Below are positions 43,112-52,543 of a stretch of 64,000 nucleotides of DNA, in pieces. Numbering within the stretch: the stretch's first letter is position 1; the number at the start of each line of letters is the position of its first letter. Origin of the DNA: Raineyella sp034933565 (lineage in GTDB: Bacteria > Actinomycetota > Actinomycetes > Propionibacteriales > Propionibacteriaceae); the NCBI RefSeq assembly GCF_034933565.1, contig NZ_JAYFNG010000008.1, positions 35,030 to 99,029 of the forward strand, read 5' to 3'. A model generated the notes under the pieces. It was given only the letters and a program-made list of their open reading frames with translations, was not told the DNA's origin and searched no databases. The translations under genes and the position numbers were made by a program.

Positions 43112-44650
43112 TCAGACCGTGCCGCCGCCCCACAACAGGCCCGAGCCGCCGCGCAGCCGGGAGGCGGTCGCCTCGGCCTGGTGGTCGGTCATGCCCGCGA
43201 CGAAGTCGATGATGCCGCGCCCGCGCCCCATCCGGAGCACGTCCTCGCGCGAGGTCATCCCGTCGAGCCATTCAGGGTGTCGGCGCGCCACCCGGCGGTA
43301 GCCGTCGGTGGCCGCGTCGACGAGGTCGAGCAGTCGTCGCGGTGCCCGGGAGGCGTCGAGCCGGTCGCTGAGCCAGTCGTCGAAGGCCTCGACGATCTGG
43401 CGCACCACGTTCGCCTGCCCGCGCTGCATCAGCGCCAGATCGGGGCGGTGCAGCACGAAGTACTGGTGGATGAACTTCAGCACCTGCACCTGGTGCCAGG
43501 CGCCCTGCGACAGTTCCACCGACGAGCCGCGCACCGGCGGGTCGTCGACCAACCGGACCGAGTCGACCAGCGCGTCGATCCAGGTGGAGGTGAAGCCGGA
43601 CAGCGATCGGTCGGCGGCCATCGACCCGTCGTACGGGATGGCCAGCACGCCCTCGACGAACTCCTGGCCGACCCGCAGCACCGCCTCGAGGTAGGCGTCC
43701 TCGTCGAACATCCAGCCGTCCCGGCTCGCCAGCCGGCGACGCAGACTCTCCAGCCCGGCCCCGGGGGCCCGGGTCATCGAAGCGAGCCGGCTGTCGGGGT
43801 ACATCGCGAAGTCGTCGCGCTGCCCGGCCCAGGTGCGGAACTCGCTGGACACCGCGGAGAACTGCAGCACCCCGGCCCGGTGGAAGTCCTCCAGGTCGTG
43901 CAGCGAGTAGGCGACGTCGTCGGCCAGGTCCATCACCGCGCAGTCCAGCGTCTGCTGGTCGCGGCGGACGTCGGGGAAGGCCGAGCGGACGGCGATCAAC
44001 TCGTCCAGGTCGGGGACGTACGCGTTGAACTTGTACGAGCCGCCGCTGGCGTCCGGGCGGGCGCCCCGGGGCTGGTCGGCCCAGCTGCGCGGGTGTGGCT
44101 CGGGCCAGTGGAAGCGCCCCCACGGGTACTTCAGCACCGAGGCGCGCACCGCGGCGGTCAGGTTGAGCCCGTCGTCGCCGGGGCCGTGCACCTCGAGCTC
44201 GGTGAGCACCCGGAAGGTCTGCGCGTTGCCCTCGAACCCGTCGGCCAGCCCGAAGCGGTGGCGGGCCTGGCGGTCCAGCTCCTGTTCGCCGAGGTGTCCG
44301 AACGGGGGGTGGCCCAGGTCGTGCGCGCCGGCGCCGGCCTGCGCGACGACGTGGTGCAGCCCGCCGAGCGCCGCGATCCGGGCCGACGAGGACGCCTCCT
44401 TGACCCGTACGGCGATCGCCCGGGCCACCGCGGTGACCTTGATGGTGTGCGTCAGCCGGTTGTGGACGATGCCGCCGGTCGTGCCGGCCGAGACCACCTG
44501 GGTGACCTCGGCCAGCCGGGAGAAGGCGGGGGAGAACCGGATCCGCTCCAGGTCGACGCGGAACTCCGAGTCGGTCCCGGCCGCCAGGGGGCGGGCCACG
44601 CCGTCCTCGGGTCGGGCCCGGGCGGTGCGGGCCGTCAGGGCGTCCGTCAT
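43112..44650 (-). CDS. dgt: deoxyguanosine triphosphate triphosphohydrolase-like HD protein
   Basis: A 512-residue HD-domain dNTPase that cleaves dNTPs to nucleoside and triphosphate. Metal residues lie in NRLTHTIKVT, AHDLGHPPFGHLGE near residue 113 and MDLADDVAYSLHDLEDF. Length and motifs match the dGTPase family. It begins 16 nt after the mutarotase stop, so they share an mRNA. Confidence 0.92.
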   Translation of the reverse strand: MTDALTARTARARPEDGVARPLAAGTDSEFRVDLERIRFSPAFSRLAEVTQVVSAGTTGGIVHNRLTHTIKVTAVARAIAVRVKEASSSARIAALGGLHHVVAQAGAGAHDLGHPPFGHLGEQELDRQARHRFGLADGFEGNAQTFRVLTELEVHGPGDDGLNLTAAVRASVLKYPWGRFHWPEPHPRSWADQPRGARPDASGGSYKFNAYVPDLDELIAVRSAFPDVRRDQQTLDCAVMDLADDVAYSLHDLEDFHRAGVLQFSAVSSEFRTWAGQRDDFAMYPDSRLASMTRAPGAGLESLRRRLASRDGWMFDEDAYLEAVLRVGQEFVEGVLAIPYDGSMAADRSLSGFTSTWIDALVDSVRLVDDPPVRGSSVELSQGAWHQVQVLKFIHQYFVLHRPDLALMQRGQANVVRQIVEAFDDWLSDRLDASRAPRRLLDLVDAATDGYRRVARRHPEWLDGMTSREDVLRMGRGRGIIDFVAGMTDHQAEATASRLRGGSGLLWGGGTV

Positions 44651-44666
44651 CGGTGCCGTGCGCCGC

Positions 44667-45590
44667 TCAGGCCAGGCCGCGGCGGAGGCCCGCCGGTCGC
44701 TGCGTACGATCCACCGCGATCCGCTGGTGCAGGGTGTGGGACTGCCCCGGCGCCAGCGTGACGGCCGAGGCGCCGACGTTGGCGGCCTCCACGCAGAGCA
44801 TCTCCTGCCACTCGTCGTTGCCGAAGTCGCCCATCTTCGCCGACTTGCTGACGAACGGGTTCCACACGACGGTCTGCGCCGAGCCGCGCTTGTTGATGCC
44901 GAGGGTCCGCCGCAGGGTTGGATCCTTGACGACGACGTCGCCGGTGTGCCGGTAGATGCGGTCGGTCTCGCCGACGATCACCAGCGTGCCGCGCTGCTCG
45001 AAGTCCGCGTCGACCACCTTGTCGTGGTAGGTGCACCCGTCGAGACCGTCGACGGTGATCCGGCGGGCGTCACCGACGTGCAGGTAGGTGTGCAGCGCCT
45101 CCTCGAACGTGTACGGGGTGGTGCGGTCGCCGTACGCCTCGACCCGCAGGTCGATGTCCAGCACCTGGCCGACCGTGTAGCTGATGTCGGCGGCCCAGTC
45201 CCGGTCGAGGTCGTCCGGCCCGGCCGGGTCGACCTCGTGCCCGTCGAGGTGGAACCGCAGCCGGATGCTGTCCGCGACCGGGGTCGCCTCGACCAGCTGC
45301 CACGGGGTGAGCCGCAGGAAGCCGTGCGGCGGGTAGTGGCGGCCGTCGACGCCGGCGCCGAACCAGGGGAAGCACAACGGGACGCCGCCGCGGATCGCCG
45401 CGCCCTCCTCGAACCGCGACATCTCGCTCAGCCAGACCACCGGGTCCTGGCCGGTCGGCTGCCAGCGGGTGAGATGGCCGCCCTGCAGGTACGCCTCCGC
45501 GATGCACGACCCGATCTCGACCCGCACCACCGGCAGGCCGCCCCGGCCCTCGGTGAGCGTGACACCTGCGGGAAGCTCAGCGTTCTCCAT
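44667..45590 (-). CDS. D-hexose-6-phosphate mutarotase (YeaD-like)
   Basis: A 307-residue aldose-1-epimerase-fold protein with GGHLTRWQP, GGVPLCFPWFG near residue 68, PPHGFLR and TFEEALHTYLHVGD, the signatures of glucose-6-phosphate 1-epimerase. It equilibrates the anomers of hexose 6-phosphate. It faces pgi divergently, which fits shared sugar-phosphate metabolism. TAGCGT lies 6 nt before the ATG with no ribosome site, suggesting a leaderless mRNA. Confidence 0.9.
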   Translation of the reverse strand: MENAELPAGVTLTEGRGGLPVVRVEIGSCIAEAYLQGGHLTRWQPTGQDPVVWLSEMSRFEEGAAIRGGVPLCFPWFGAGVDGRHYPPHGFLRLTPWQLVEATPVADSIRLRFHLDGHEVDPAGPDDLDRDWAADISYTVGQVLDIDLRVEAYGDRTTPYTFEEALHTYLHVGDARRITVDGLDGCTYHDKVVDADFEQRGTLVIVGETDRIYRHTGDVVVKDPTLRRTLGINKRGSAQTVVWNPFVSKSAKMGDFGNDEWQEMLCVEAANVGASAVTLAPGQSHTLHQRIAVDRTQRPAGLRRGLA

Positions 45591-45596
45591 GGCGCC

Positions 45597-45602
45597 ACGC
45601 TA
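45597..45602 (-). promoter_or_regulatory. -10 box of the mutarotase gene (leaderless)
   Basis: On the minus strand TAGCGT is followed by 6 nt and then the ATG at 45590. The pattern matches the one before pgi on the other strand. Confidence 0.5.
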
Positions 45603-45719
45603 TCGGTTCGGACGGTCGGCGTGCCGTGGTATCGCCGCGCGCCGTCGCGCGGTCCGCCACCGGTCCGCGACCGGGGAACGACCGCCCGCCCCGGCCGGAC
45701 GGGGCGGGACCGGCGGCCC

Positions 45720-45725
45720 TAGTCT
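45720..45725 (+). promoter_or_regulatory. -10 box of pgi (leaderless)
   Basis: TAGTCT is followed by 6 nt and then the pgi ATG at 45732. No Shine-Dalgarno sequence is present. Confidence 0.5.
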
Positions 45726-45731
45726 TGCCTC

Positions 45732-47402
45732 ATGCAGTCTCCCGTTGATGCCACCACCACCGAGGCCTGGGGGCGGCTGAGCGCCCTCACCCAGGATTAC
45801 CGACCGAACATGCGCACCTGGTTCGCCGAGGACCCGGGACGCACCGAGCGCTTCTCCTTCACCGCCGGCGACCTCTTCGTCGACATGTCCAAGAACTGGC
45901 TCGACGGGAACGTCCTGTCCGGTCTGGTCGACCTCGCCGACCAGGTGCACCTCACCGACCGGATCGACGCGATGTTCCGCGGTGACCGGATCAACGTCAC
46001 CGAGGACCGTTCGGTGCTGCACACCGCGCTGCGCAAGCCGGCCGGGCAGTCGCTGATCGTCGACGGCAAGGACGTCGTGGCCGACGTGCACACCGAGCTG
46101 GACAAGGTCTACGCCTTCGCCCGCAAGGTGCGGTCCGGCGAGTGGCGCGGCATCACCGGCAAGACGATCCGTACGGTGGTCAACATCGGCATCGGTGGCT
46201 CCGACCTCGGCCCGGTGATGGCCTACGAGGCGCTCAAGCCGTACGGCCAGCTGGGCCTGGAGTGTCGGTTCATCTCCAACATCGACCCGACCGATGCGGC
46301 GGAGAAGACGTTCCTGCTCGACCCGGAGACCACTCTGGTGATCGTCGCGTCGAAGACGTTCACCACGCTGGAGACCCTCACCAACGCCCGGATCGTACGC
46401 AACTGGCTGATCTCCAGCCTCAAGGACCGCGGTGCGATCGCCGACGGCCAGGAGGGCGAGGCGGTGGCGAAGCACTTCGTCGCCGTGTCCACCGCGCTGG
46501 ACAAGGTCGCCGCGTTCGGCATCGACCCGGCCAACGCGTTCGGGTTCTGGGAGTGGGTCGGCGGCCGCTACTCGGTCGACTCGGCCGTCGGCACCGCGCT
46601 GGCCGTCTACATCGGCCCGGACAACTTCGAGGCCTTCCTGGCCGGCTTCCATGCGATGGACGAGCACTTCCGGACCGCCCCGATCGAGCAGAACGTGCCT
46701 GCCCTGATGGGTCTGCTGAACATCTGGTACACCAACTTCCACGGCGCCCAGTCGCACGCGGTGCTGCCGTACGCGCAGTACCTGCACCGCTTCCCGGCCT
46801 ACCTGCAGCAGCTCACCATGGAGTCGAACGGCAAGCGGGTCCGCTGGGACGGCAGCCCGGTCACCACCGACACCGGCGAGATCTTCTGGGGCGAGCCCGG
46901 CACCAACGGCCAGCACGCCTTCTACCAGCTGATCCACCAGGGCACCCGGCTCATCCCGGCCGACTTCATCGCGGTCGCCAACCCGGCGAACCCGACCCGC
47001 GACGGCGAGAACGACGTGCACGAGCTCTTCCTGGGCAATTTCTTCGCCCAGACCAAGGCGCTGGCGTTCGGCAGGACCCAGGACGAGGTGCGCGCCGAGG
47101 GCACCCGCGAGGAGATCGTCACCGCCCGCGAGTTCCCGGGCAACAAGCCGACCACCTCGATCATGGCGCCCGAGCTGTCCCCGTCCGTGCTCGGTCAGCT
47201 GATCGCGCTGTACGAGCACATCACCTTCACCCAGGGCATCGTCTGGGGCATCGACTCCTTCGACCAGTGGGGCGTCGAGCTCGGCAAGGCGATGGCCAAG
47301 GACCTGACCCCGGCGGTGGCCGGCGACGAGGCCGCGCTGGCGGCCCAGGACCCGTCCACCAAGGCGCTGATCCGGTACTACCGGGCGCAGCGGCGCGACT
47401 GA
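45732..47402 (+). CDS. pgi: glucose-6-phosphate isomerase
   Basis: A 556-residue enzyme that interconverts glucose 6-phosphate and fructose 6-phosphate. Signatures are VVNIGIGGSDLGPVMAYEAL near residue 150, VASKTFTTLET near 210, FGFWEWVGGRYSVDSAVG near 272 and the C-terminal GIDSFDQWGVELGK with the catalytic lysine. Length is typical. It is probably leaderless and stands alone on its strand. Confidence 0.97.
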   Translation: MQSPVDATTTEAWGRLSALTQDYRPNMRTWFAEDPGRTERFSFTAGDLFVDMSKNWLDGNVLSGLVDLADQVHLTDRIDAMFRGDRINVTEDRSVLHTALRKPAGQSLIVDGKDVVADVHTELDKVYAFARKVRSGEWRGITGKTIRTVVNIGIGGSDLGPVMAYEALKPYGQLGLECRFISNIDPTDAAEKTFLLDPETTLVIVASKTFTTLETLTNARIVRNWLISSLKDRGAIADGQEGEAVAKHFVAVSTALDKVAAFGIDPANAFGFWEWVGGRYSVDSAVGTALAVYIGPDNFEAFLAGFHAMDEHFRTAPIEQNVPALMGLLNIWYTNFHGAQSHAVLPYAQYLHRFPAYLQQLTMESNGKRVRWDGSPVTTDTGEIFWGEPGTNGQHAFYQLIHQGTRLIPADFIAVANPANPTRDGENDVHELFLGNFFAQTKALAFGRTQDEVRAEGTREEIVTAREFPGNKPTTSIMAPELSPSVLGQLIALYEHITFTQGIVWGIDSFDQWGVELGKAMAKDLTPAVAGDEAALAAQDPSTKALIRYYRAQRRD

Positions 47403-47660
47403 GCGTACGTCGCCCACCCCGCCTCGGCTCGCGCCGCGTCGGCTCCGGAGGACCTCTCGCCCGTGCGTTTCTGCTGTTCCCGGACAGGAACGTACGGGCG
47501 AAAGGGTGCACCGGGGTGGGGGTGGAGCGGTCGCTCGCGGCGCCGGGGTGGGGCGTCTGCCCGCGACGGCGTCGGACGGGGGAGGGGGCACAGCGCCGGA
47601 CGACCGACGGTCTACGATTGTCCGCGGCGTACGCCGGGTATGCCCTGGATCGGAGAGACC

Positions 47661-49136
47661 GTGGCCCACACATCCAAGACATCCACGTCCAAGACATCGC
47701 CCACCTCGTCCGGGACCTCGCCCACCTCGTCCCCCGAGGAGCCGCGGAAGGTCCCGCGTGTCTTCCCGGCGTGGACGGTGCACGGCGACGGCTACCACAT
47801 CGCCCCCGGTGAGGTCGTCAGGCCGTCGGAGCGGCTCGCCTGGCCGGCGACCATCGGGATCGGCATGCAGCACGTGGTGGCGATGTTCGGCGCCACCTTC
47901 CTGGTGCCGCTGATCACCGGGTTCCCGCCGTCGACCACGCTGTTCTTCTCCGCCATCGGCACCCTGCTGTTCCTGCTCATCACCCGTGGCCGGGTGCCCA
48001 GCTACCTGGGCTCCAGCTTCGCCCTGATCGCACCGATCACCGCGGCGACCGCGTCGCACGGCATGGGCTCGGCGCTCGGCGGTGTGATCGCCGTGGGCGC
48101 CCTGCTCGCCCTGGTCGGGGTGGTCGTGCACTTCGCCGGTGCGCACTGGATCAACCGGGTGATGCCGCCCACCGTCACCGGCGCCATCGTCGCGCTGATC
48201 GGCTTCAACCTCGCCCCCGCCGCCTGGGGCAACGTGCAGAAGGCGCCCGTCACCGCCGTCGTCACCATCGCCTCGATCATCCTGGTGACGGTGTTCTTCC
48301 GCGGCATGCTGGGACGCCTCTCGATCCTCGTCGGCGTCCTGATCGGCTACCTGACCGCGGTGGTCCGTGGCGAGGTCGACTTCTCCGCCATCGCCAGGGC
48401 GTCCTGGGTCGGCCTGCCGACGTTCCATGCGCCGACCTGGGAGCCGTCGGTGCTGGCGATGTTCCTGCCGGTGGTCGTCGTGCTGATCGCCGAGAACATC
48501 GGCCATGTGAAGTCCGTCGCGGCGATGACCGGCGACGACCTCGACGACGTCACCGGGCGGGCACTGTTCGCCGACGGTCTGTCGACCGTGCTCGCCGGCT
48601 TCGGTGGCGGGTCGGGCACCACGACGTACGCCGAGAACATCGGCGTGATGGCCGCGACCCGGGTCTACTCGACCGCCGCCTATCTGGTCGCCGGGGTGTT
48701 CGCGCTGCTGCTGTCGATGATCCCCAAGTTCGGCGCGTTGATCGCGACGATCCCCGCTGGTGTCCTCGGCGGCGCGGCGACGGTCCTCTACGGCATGATC
48801 GGCATGCTGGGCGTACGGATCTGGGTGCAGAACCGGGTGGACTTCTCCGATCCGGTCAACCTCAACACCGCGGCGGTCGCGCTGATCGTCGGGATCGCGA
48901 ACTACACCTGGGCGGTCGGCGGGCAGGTCGTCGACGGCCAGCAGGTCGGCGGCGTGGTGTTCAACGGCATCGCCCTGGGCGCGTTCGGCGCGATCGTGAT
49001 CTACCACGTGATGCGCGGGATCGCCCGGTGGCGCGGGACGAGTCTGGAGGCCGCCTCACCCGCGTCGGCTCCCGCCGGCGCCGAACTGCACCCCGGGGAG
49101 CTGAAGCGGACCCCGGAGGATGATCCTGTCGAGTAG
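47661..49136 (+). CDS. uracil/xanthine permease (NCS2 family)
   Basis: A 491-residue transporter with about 12-14 membrane segments that imports a nucleobase with protons. Key parts are IGMQHVVAMFGATFLVPLITG near residue 70, LIAENIGHVKSV with the conserved Glu near 275, and GGSGTTTYAENIGV near 315, typical of UraA/PyrP uracil permeases. A Ser/Thr/Lys repeat forms the first 35 residues. The GTG at 47661 is chosen because CGGAGAG lies 5-6 nt upstream; an ATG at 47640 is possible. The 3' end overlaps the YdcF-like gene. Confidence 0.92.
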   Translation: MAHTSKTSTSKTSPTSSGTSPTSSPEEPRKVPRVFPAWTVHGDGYHIAPGEVVRPSERLAWPATIGIGMQHVVAMFGATFLVPLITGFPPSTTLFFSAIGTLLFLLITRGRVPSYLGSSFALIAPITAATASHGMGSALGGVIAVGALLALVGVVVHFAGAHWINRVMPPTVTGAIVALIGFNLAPAAWGNVQKAPVTAVVTIASIILVTVFFRGMLGRLSILVGVLIGYLTAVVRGEVDFSAIARASWVGLPTFHAPTWEPSVLAMFLPVVVVLIAENIGHVKSVAAMTGDDLDDVTGRALFADGLSTVLAGFGGGSGTTTYAENIGVMAATRVYSTAAYLVAGVFALLLSMIPKFGALIATIPAGVLGGAATVLYGMIGMLGVRIWVQNRVDFSDPVNLNTAAVALIVGIANYTWAVGGQVVDGQQVGGVVFNGIALGAFGAIVIYHVMRGIARWRGTSLEAASPASAPAGAELHPGELKRTPEDDPVE

Positions 49137-49785
49137 CCGGCGGAACCGCCACCGGCGGACACGGGGTACCCGGGGCCTCGGCCGGCTCGGTGGGCTCCTC
49201 GGTCTCATCGGGTTCGGTGGTCTGCTCGGGCTGGGTGGTCTGCTCGGGCTGGGTGGGCTGGCGGCGTGGACCCTGCTGGGCACCCGGTCGCGCCGCTTCA
49301 CCCCGGCCGACGTCCCGGCCACCGAGTGGGGCCTCGTGCTGGGCGCGGAGATGTATCCCAGCGGTGATCCGTCGCCGTCGCTGCGGGCGCGGCTCGACCT
49401 GGCCCTGGAGCTCTTCGGGGCCGGCAAGGTCGAGCGTCTGATCGTCTCCGGTGAGGAGGCGTCGAACGCGCAGGTCAGCCGGATGGCCCGCTACCTGGGC
49501 GAGCGGGGCGTCCCGGCCGACCGTCTGCTGCTCGACGAGGACGGCGTCGACACGTACGCCTCCTGCTGCTTCGCCGCGGCCCTGCCCGGACTGACCACCG
49601 TGACGATGATCAGTCAGGACTACCACCTGCCGCGTACGCTCACCATCTGCCGCAGCATCGGCCTGGAGGCGTACGGCGTGGGGGACGCCACCTTGCGACG
49701 CGTCGCCCCGCAGGTCTGGCGCCGCAGCGTACGCCGTGAGATGGTCGCCAACGTCAAAATGCTCGCCGACCTGGCGTGCCACTGA
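49120..49785 (+). CDS. YdcF/SanA-like DUF218 membrane protein
   Basis: A 221-residue protein. A basic N-terminus leads into a Gly/Leu-repeat membrane segment at residues 20-55. The DUF218 domain follows (WGLVLGAEMYPSGDPSPSLRARLDLALEL, RLIVSGEE, MISQDYHLPRTL). Such proteins affect envelope permeability; the enzymatic role is unclear. The ATG is inside the permease 3' end (17-nt overlap) with GGAG only 1 nt away, so the true start is uncertain. Confidence 0.82.
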   Translation: MILSSSRRNRHRRTRGTRGLGRLGGLLGLIGFGGLLGLGGLLGLGGLAAWTLLGTRSRRFTPADVPATEWGLVLGAEMYPSGDPSPSLRARLDLALELFGAGKVERLIVSGEEASNAQVSRMARYLGERGVPADRLLLDEDGVDTYASCCFAAALPGLTTVTMISQDYHLPRTLTICRSIGLEAYGVGDATLRRVAPQVWRRSVRREMVANVKMLADLACH

Positions 49786-49912
49786 GATCGGCCTGTTCGC
49801 GGGCGCCGTCGGACGGCGACCACGGCGGGGGCGAGCTGTCCGGGAACCGCCGTGCGGTGGGATCGGGAGCTCGGACCCAGGTCGGTGACGTCGCGATCGT
49901 GAGGTGAGAGTC

Positions 49913-50534
49913 GTGCGGCACGGACGGTCGGCGAAGAGACGGTGGTTCTGGGGTGTTCTCGCAGGTGTGGTCGTAGTGGCGGTGGCGGCTGGAGTCGACC
50001 GGTGGATGCGGGGGGCCGCGTTCAGGGCGGCTGCAGCTGACGTCCCTGGGGTGGTGGAGGGTCGAGGGGCGTCGCGTCCTCGTTCGCGAGGACTTGAGCG
50101 CACAGCAGCTCCAGGCTGTCAGCGACACGCTGGTCGCGGAGTCGCGGAGACGGGCGCGTCTGGTCACCGCGCCGCACTTCGAGGTGGCGTACGGGGACTT
50201 CGTGATCGATCCCTCGGCGAGCCTGAGCTGGACTCCGCATCGTGGCCCTGCCGGGAACCCGCCGGCAGCGTACGCGGCGCTGTTGCGCGGGGTGCGAGGG
50301 ACCCGGTCGGGCACCGTGTACGGGGTGGGATCGACGCCGTACGTGGCGCAGGTGGACGTGGAGGACGGCGTGGATCCTGACCAGTGGGGAGCAGAGGCCG
50401 CAGCCAGGGTCGAGGGCGTCCCGGTCGGCGGCCCGGATGTCTCAGGTGATGTTCCGGCTGTCGTCGAGCTCAGGCAGGGGTCCTCGGCGCCTGTCCTGAT
50501 CGACCTCTCGGACGGAGGCCGCCGGATTCGGTGA
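49913..50534 (+). pseudogene. small membrane-anchored protein gene interrupted by a +1 frameshift
   Basis: From GTG 49913 (GAGG upstream) one frame encodes a basic N-terminus and a single membrane segment (FWGVLAGVVVVAVAAG), then ADVPGVVEG. A second frame, lacking its own good start, continues with RRVLVREDLSAQQLQAVSD and reads to 50534. The two join naturally if one G is removed from a G-run at 50059-50061 or 50066-50069. The whole would be about 206 residues, of no family I recognise. It may be a real pseudogene or a sequencing slip in a homopolymer. Confidence 0.65.
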
Positions 50535-50667
50535 GGCTCACATCGGCGGAGGTGCCCTGGACGCTCCGGTTCGCGGACCCGCTGCTGGCTCCGGTGCCAT
50601 GTGCCCGGGACACGTCCGGGTGCTGCGAGCTGTCCGGTGTTGCGGGCCGATTGTCGGACCGGCCCGC

Positions 50668-50673
50668 TACGGT
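50668..50673 (+). promoter_or_regulatory. -10 box of the PemK-like gene
   Basis: TACGGT ends 7 nt before the ATG at 50681, the same leaderless spacing as pseG. The G-run in between might instead act as a weak ribosome site. Confidence 0.4.
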
Positions 50674-50680
50674 GGGGCGC

Positions 50681-51292
50681 ATGGCGGGTCGGGATGACAG
50701 CATCATGCGCGCACTGTGGCGCCTCCTGGTGGACATCATGCGCGGTGGGGCCCGGTCGTCCGGCGACACCGGCGGGGGAGCCGGTGGCGCCCACCGCGCC
50801 GGTGTCGCCGATCAGCGGAACGGCTACCCGGCTCCGTTCGATGCCGTCCACCCCGGCGGTCACGCCGATTCCGTCCCCGGCGGCATCCGCGCCTACCCCG
50901 GCGACTTCACCGGGCGGCCCGCGATCAGCTACCACCCCCGGGAGGACGGTCGGCCCGACCCCGGCGAGGTGGTGTGGACCTGGGTGCCGTACGAGGAGGA
51001 CCACAGCCAGGGCAAGGACCGGCCGGTGCTGCTGATCGGTGCCGAGGAGCGTTGGTTGCTCGGCGTGCAGATGACCTCCAAGGACCATGACCGGGACGCC
51101 GCCCAGGAGGCCTCGGTCGGCCGCTACTGGATGGACATCGGCTCCGGGCCCTGGGACCGGGAGGGCCGCCCGAGCGAGGTCCGGCTCAACCGCATCCTCC
51201 GGATCGACCCCGCCACCGTACGGCGGACTGCCGCGCGGCTGGATGAGCGGCGCTTCCGGGCGGTCGCCGAGGGGATCCTGGCCCACTGCTGA
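50681..51292 (+). CDS. PemK/MazF-like protein without visible antitoxin
   Basis: A 203-residue protein. Residues about 65-200 match PemK/MazF-like domains: GEVVWTWVPYEEDHSQGKDRPVLLIG near residue 97 and VGVQMTSKDHD-type strand (LLGVQMTSKDHD) near 125. Classical MazF toxins are about 110 residues and pair with an antitoxin gene directly upstream; here the upstream gene is a broken membrane protein, so toxin action is doubtful. Actinobacterial long PemK-like proteins may have another role. The start at 50681 is preferred over a GTG at 50531 that overlaps the upstream stop. Confidence 0.78.
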   Translation: MAGRDDSIMRALWRLLVDIMRGGARSSGDTGGGAGGAHRAGVADQRNGYPAPFDAVHPGGHADSVPGGIRAYPGDFTGRPAISYHPREDGRPDPGEVVWTWVPYEEDHSQGKDRPVLLIGAEERWLLGVQMTSKDHDRDAAQEASVGRYWMDIGSGPWDREGRPSEVRLNRILRIDPATVRRTAARLDERRFRAVAEGILAHC

Positions 51293-51321
51293 GTGTCACC
51301 GCCGCCTCGTACTCTTGACCC

Positions 51322-52023
51322 ATGACCGCTGGCATGCCCGACAACCTCCGCGCCTCCGACGTCGACCGCGCCCGGGTCACCGAGGTGCTCGACGGGGCGT
51401 ACGCCGACGGCCGGCTCACCCTCGACGAGCACCGTGACCGGATCGCCCGCGCGCTCGCCGCGAAGACGTTCGCGGACCTCACCCCGCTCACCGTCGATCT
51501 GGGTGGGGTCGACCCGAGTGGCGTCGACCCGGGCGGGGTCGGTTCCGGCCCCGGCGGTGCGGGTGCCCTCGCCGCCTCCGCTGTCGCTCCGCTCCCCGCG
51601 GACCTACCGGGCGGCCCGCCGACCGGACAGTACGTCACACGGCCGGCCGGGGTGATCGTCGACCCGTCGACGGAGAGCCCGCGGGACGTGGTGATCGCGG
51701 TGTTCAGCGGCGCCGAGCGCACCGGCGTGCATCGCGTGCCGCGCGGCACCACCGCGGTGGCGCTGTTCGGTGGTGCGGTGCTCGACCTGCGCCAGGCCGT
51801 CCTCGAGGCGCGCACCGTCACCATCGACGCGTACGCCGTCTTCGGCGCCGTCGAGGTCGTGGTGCCGGAGGGCGTCCGCGTCATCAACCAGGTCTTTCCG
51901 ATCTTCGGCGCCGCCTCCTCGAAGGCCCGCTGTGCCGACCCGTCCGCCCCGACCGTCATCATCCGGGGGCTCGCCGCCTTCGGCGGTGTCGCGGTCACCC
52001 TGAGGCGCTCCGATGAGCACTGA
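51322..52023 (+). CDS. DUF1707 protein with LiaF-like C-terminal domain
   Basis: A 233-residue protein. Residues 8-58 are a DUF1707 domain (NLRASDVDRARVTEVLDGAYADGRLTLDEHRDRI), common in actinobacteria. After a Gly/Val/Asp-rich linker the C-terminal half is beta-helical (VIAVFSGAERTG, VALFGGAVLDLRQA, IFGAAS, GLAAFGGVAVTLRR), like the cell-wall-active antibiotic response domain of LiaF. A role in envelope stress sensing is likely but unproven. TACTCT 6 nt before the ATG suggests a leaderless mRNA. Confidence 0.85.
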   Translation: MTAGMPDNLRASDVDRARVTEVLDGAYADGRLTLDEHRDRIARALAAKTFADLTPLTVDLGGVDPSGVDPGGVGSGPGGAGALAASAVAPLPADLPGGPPTGQYVTRPAGVIVDPSTESPRDVVIAVFSGAERTGVHRVPRGTTAVALFGGAVLDLRQAVLEARTVTIDAYAVFGAVEVVVPEGVRVINQVFPIFGAASSKARCADPSAPTVIIRGLAAFGGVAVTLRRSDEH

Positions 52024-52543
52024 AGCCCCGTCGGCCGGCCCTGGCCCGGCCGCCACCGACCTCTTCACCGGCCCCGGGATCGCCTGGCAGGGCATCGACC
52101 GGCGGTGGCGTACGCTCTCCTGGCTCGTCTCCGGACTGGTGGCGGTGATCGTCGCTGTGCCCGTCGCGGTGGTGCTGCAGCTGGTCGTCGGCCGGTGGCC
52201 GGTCACCGCGATCCCGCTCGTCGTGGCCGGACTGCTGTGGCTGTGGAACGCGATCCTCATCCGTGGCCGCTGGCCGCGCTGGGGCTACGCGGAGACCGCC
52301 GACGAGCTGTGGGTGCGCCACGGCGTGATGTTCCGTGCACTCACCGTCGTGCCGTACGGGCGGCTGCAGGTGATCGATGTGAACGCCGGACCGCTGGAGC
52401 GTGCCTTTGGCCTGGCGACGGTCACCCTGGTCACCGCCTCGGCCGAGACCGACGCCCGGATCCCCGGCCTGCCGGCGGCTGAAGCCGCCCGCCTCCGCGA
52501 CGAGCTGACCTCGCACAGCGATCCGCGGAGGTCCGGCCTGTGA
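52013..52543 (+). CDS. YdbS-like bacterial PH domain membrane protein
   Basis: A 176-residue protein with two membrane segments (about 37-58 and 62-82) and a bacterial PH (bPH2/DUF304) domain: ADELWVRHGVMFRALTVVPYGRLQVIDVNAGPLERAFGL. It overlaps the DUF1707 gene by 11 nt and the next gene by 4 nt (GTGA). In Bacillus the YdbS/YdbT pair is linked to envelope defence; the same pairing here suggests a shared complex. Confidence 0.88.
   Translation: MSTEAPSAGPGPAATDLFTGPGIAWQGIDRRWRTLSWLVSGLVAVIVAVPVAVVLQLVVGRWPVTAIPLVVAGLLWLWNAILIRGRWPRWGYAETADELWVRHGVMFRALTVVPYGRLQVIDVNAGPLERAFGLATVTLVTASAETDARIPGLPAAEAARLRDELTSHSDPRRSGL

Noticed and set aside
45600..49007. Very long open frame on the minus strand opposite pgi and the permease
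   Set aside because: It is antisense to two well-recognised genes, its translation is Arg/Gly/Asp/His-rich without domains, and long antisense frames are expected at this GC content.
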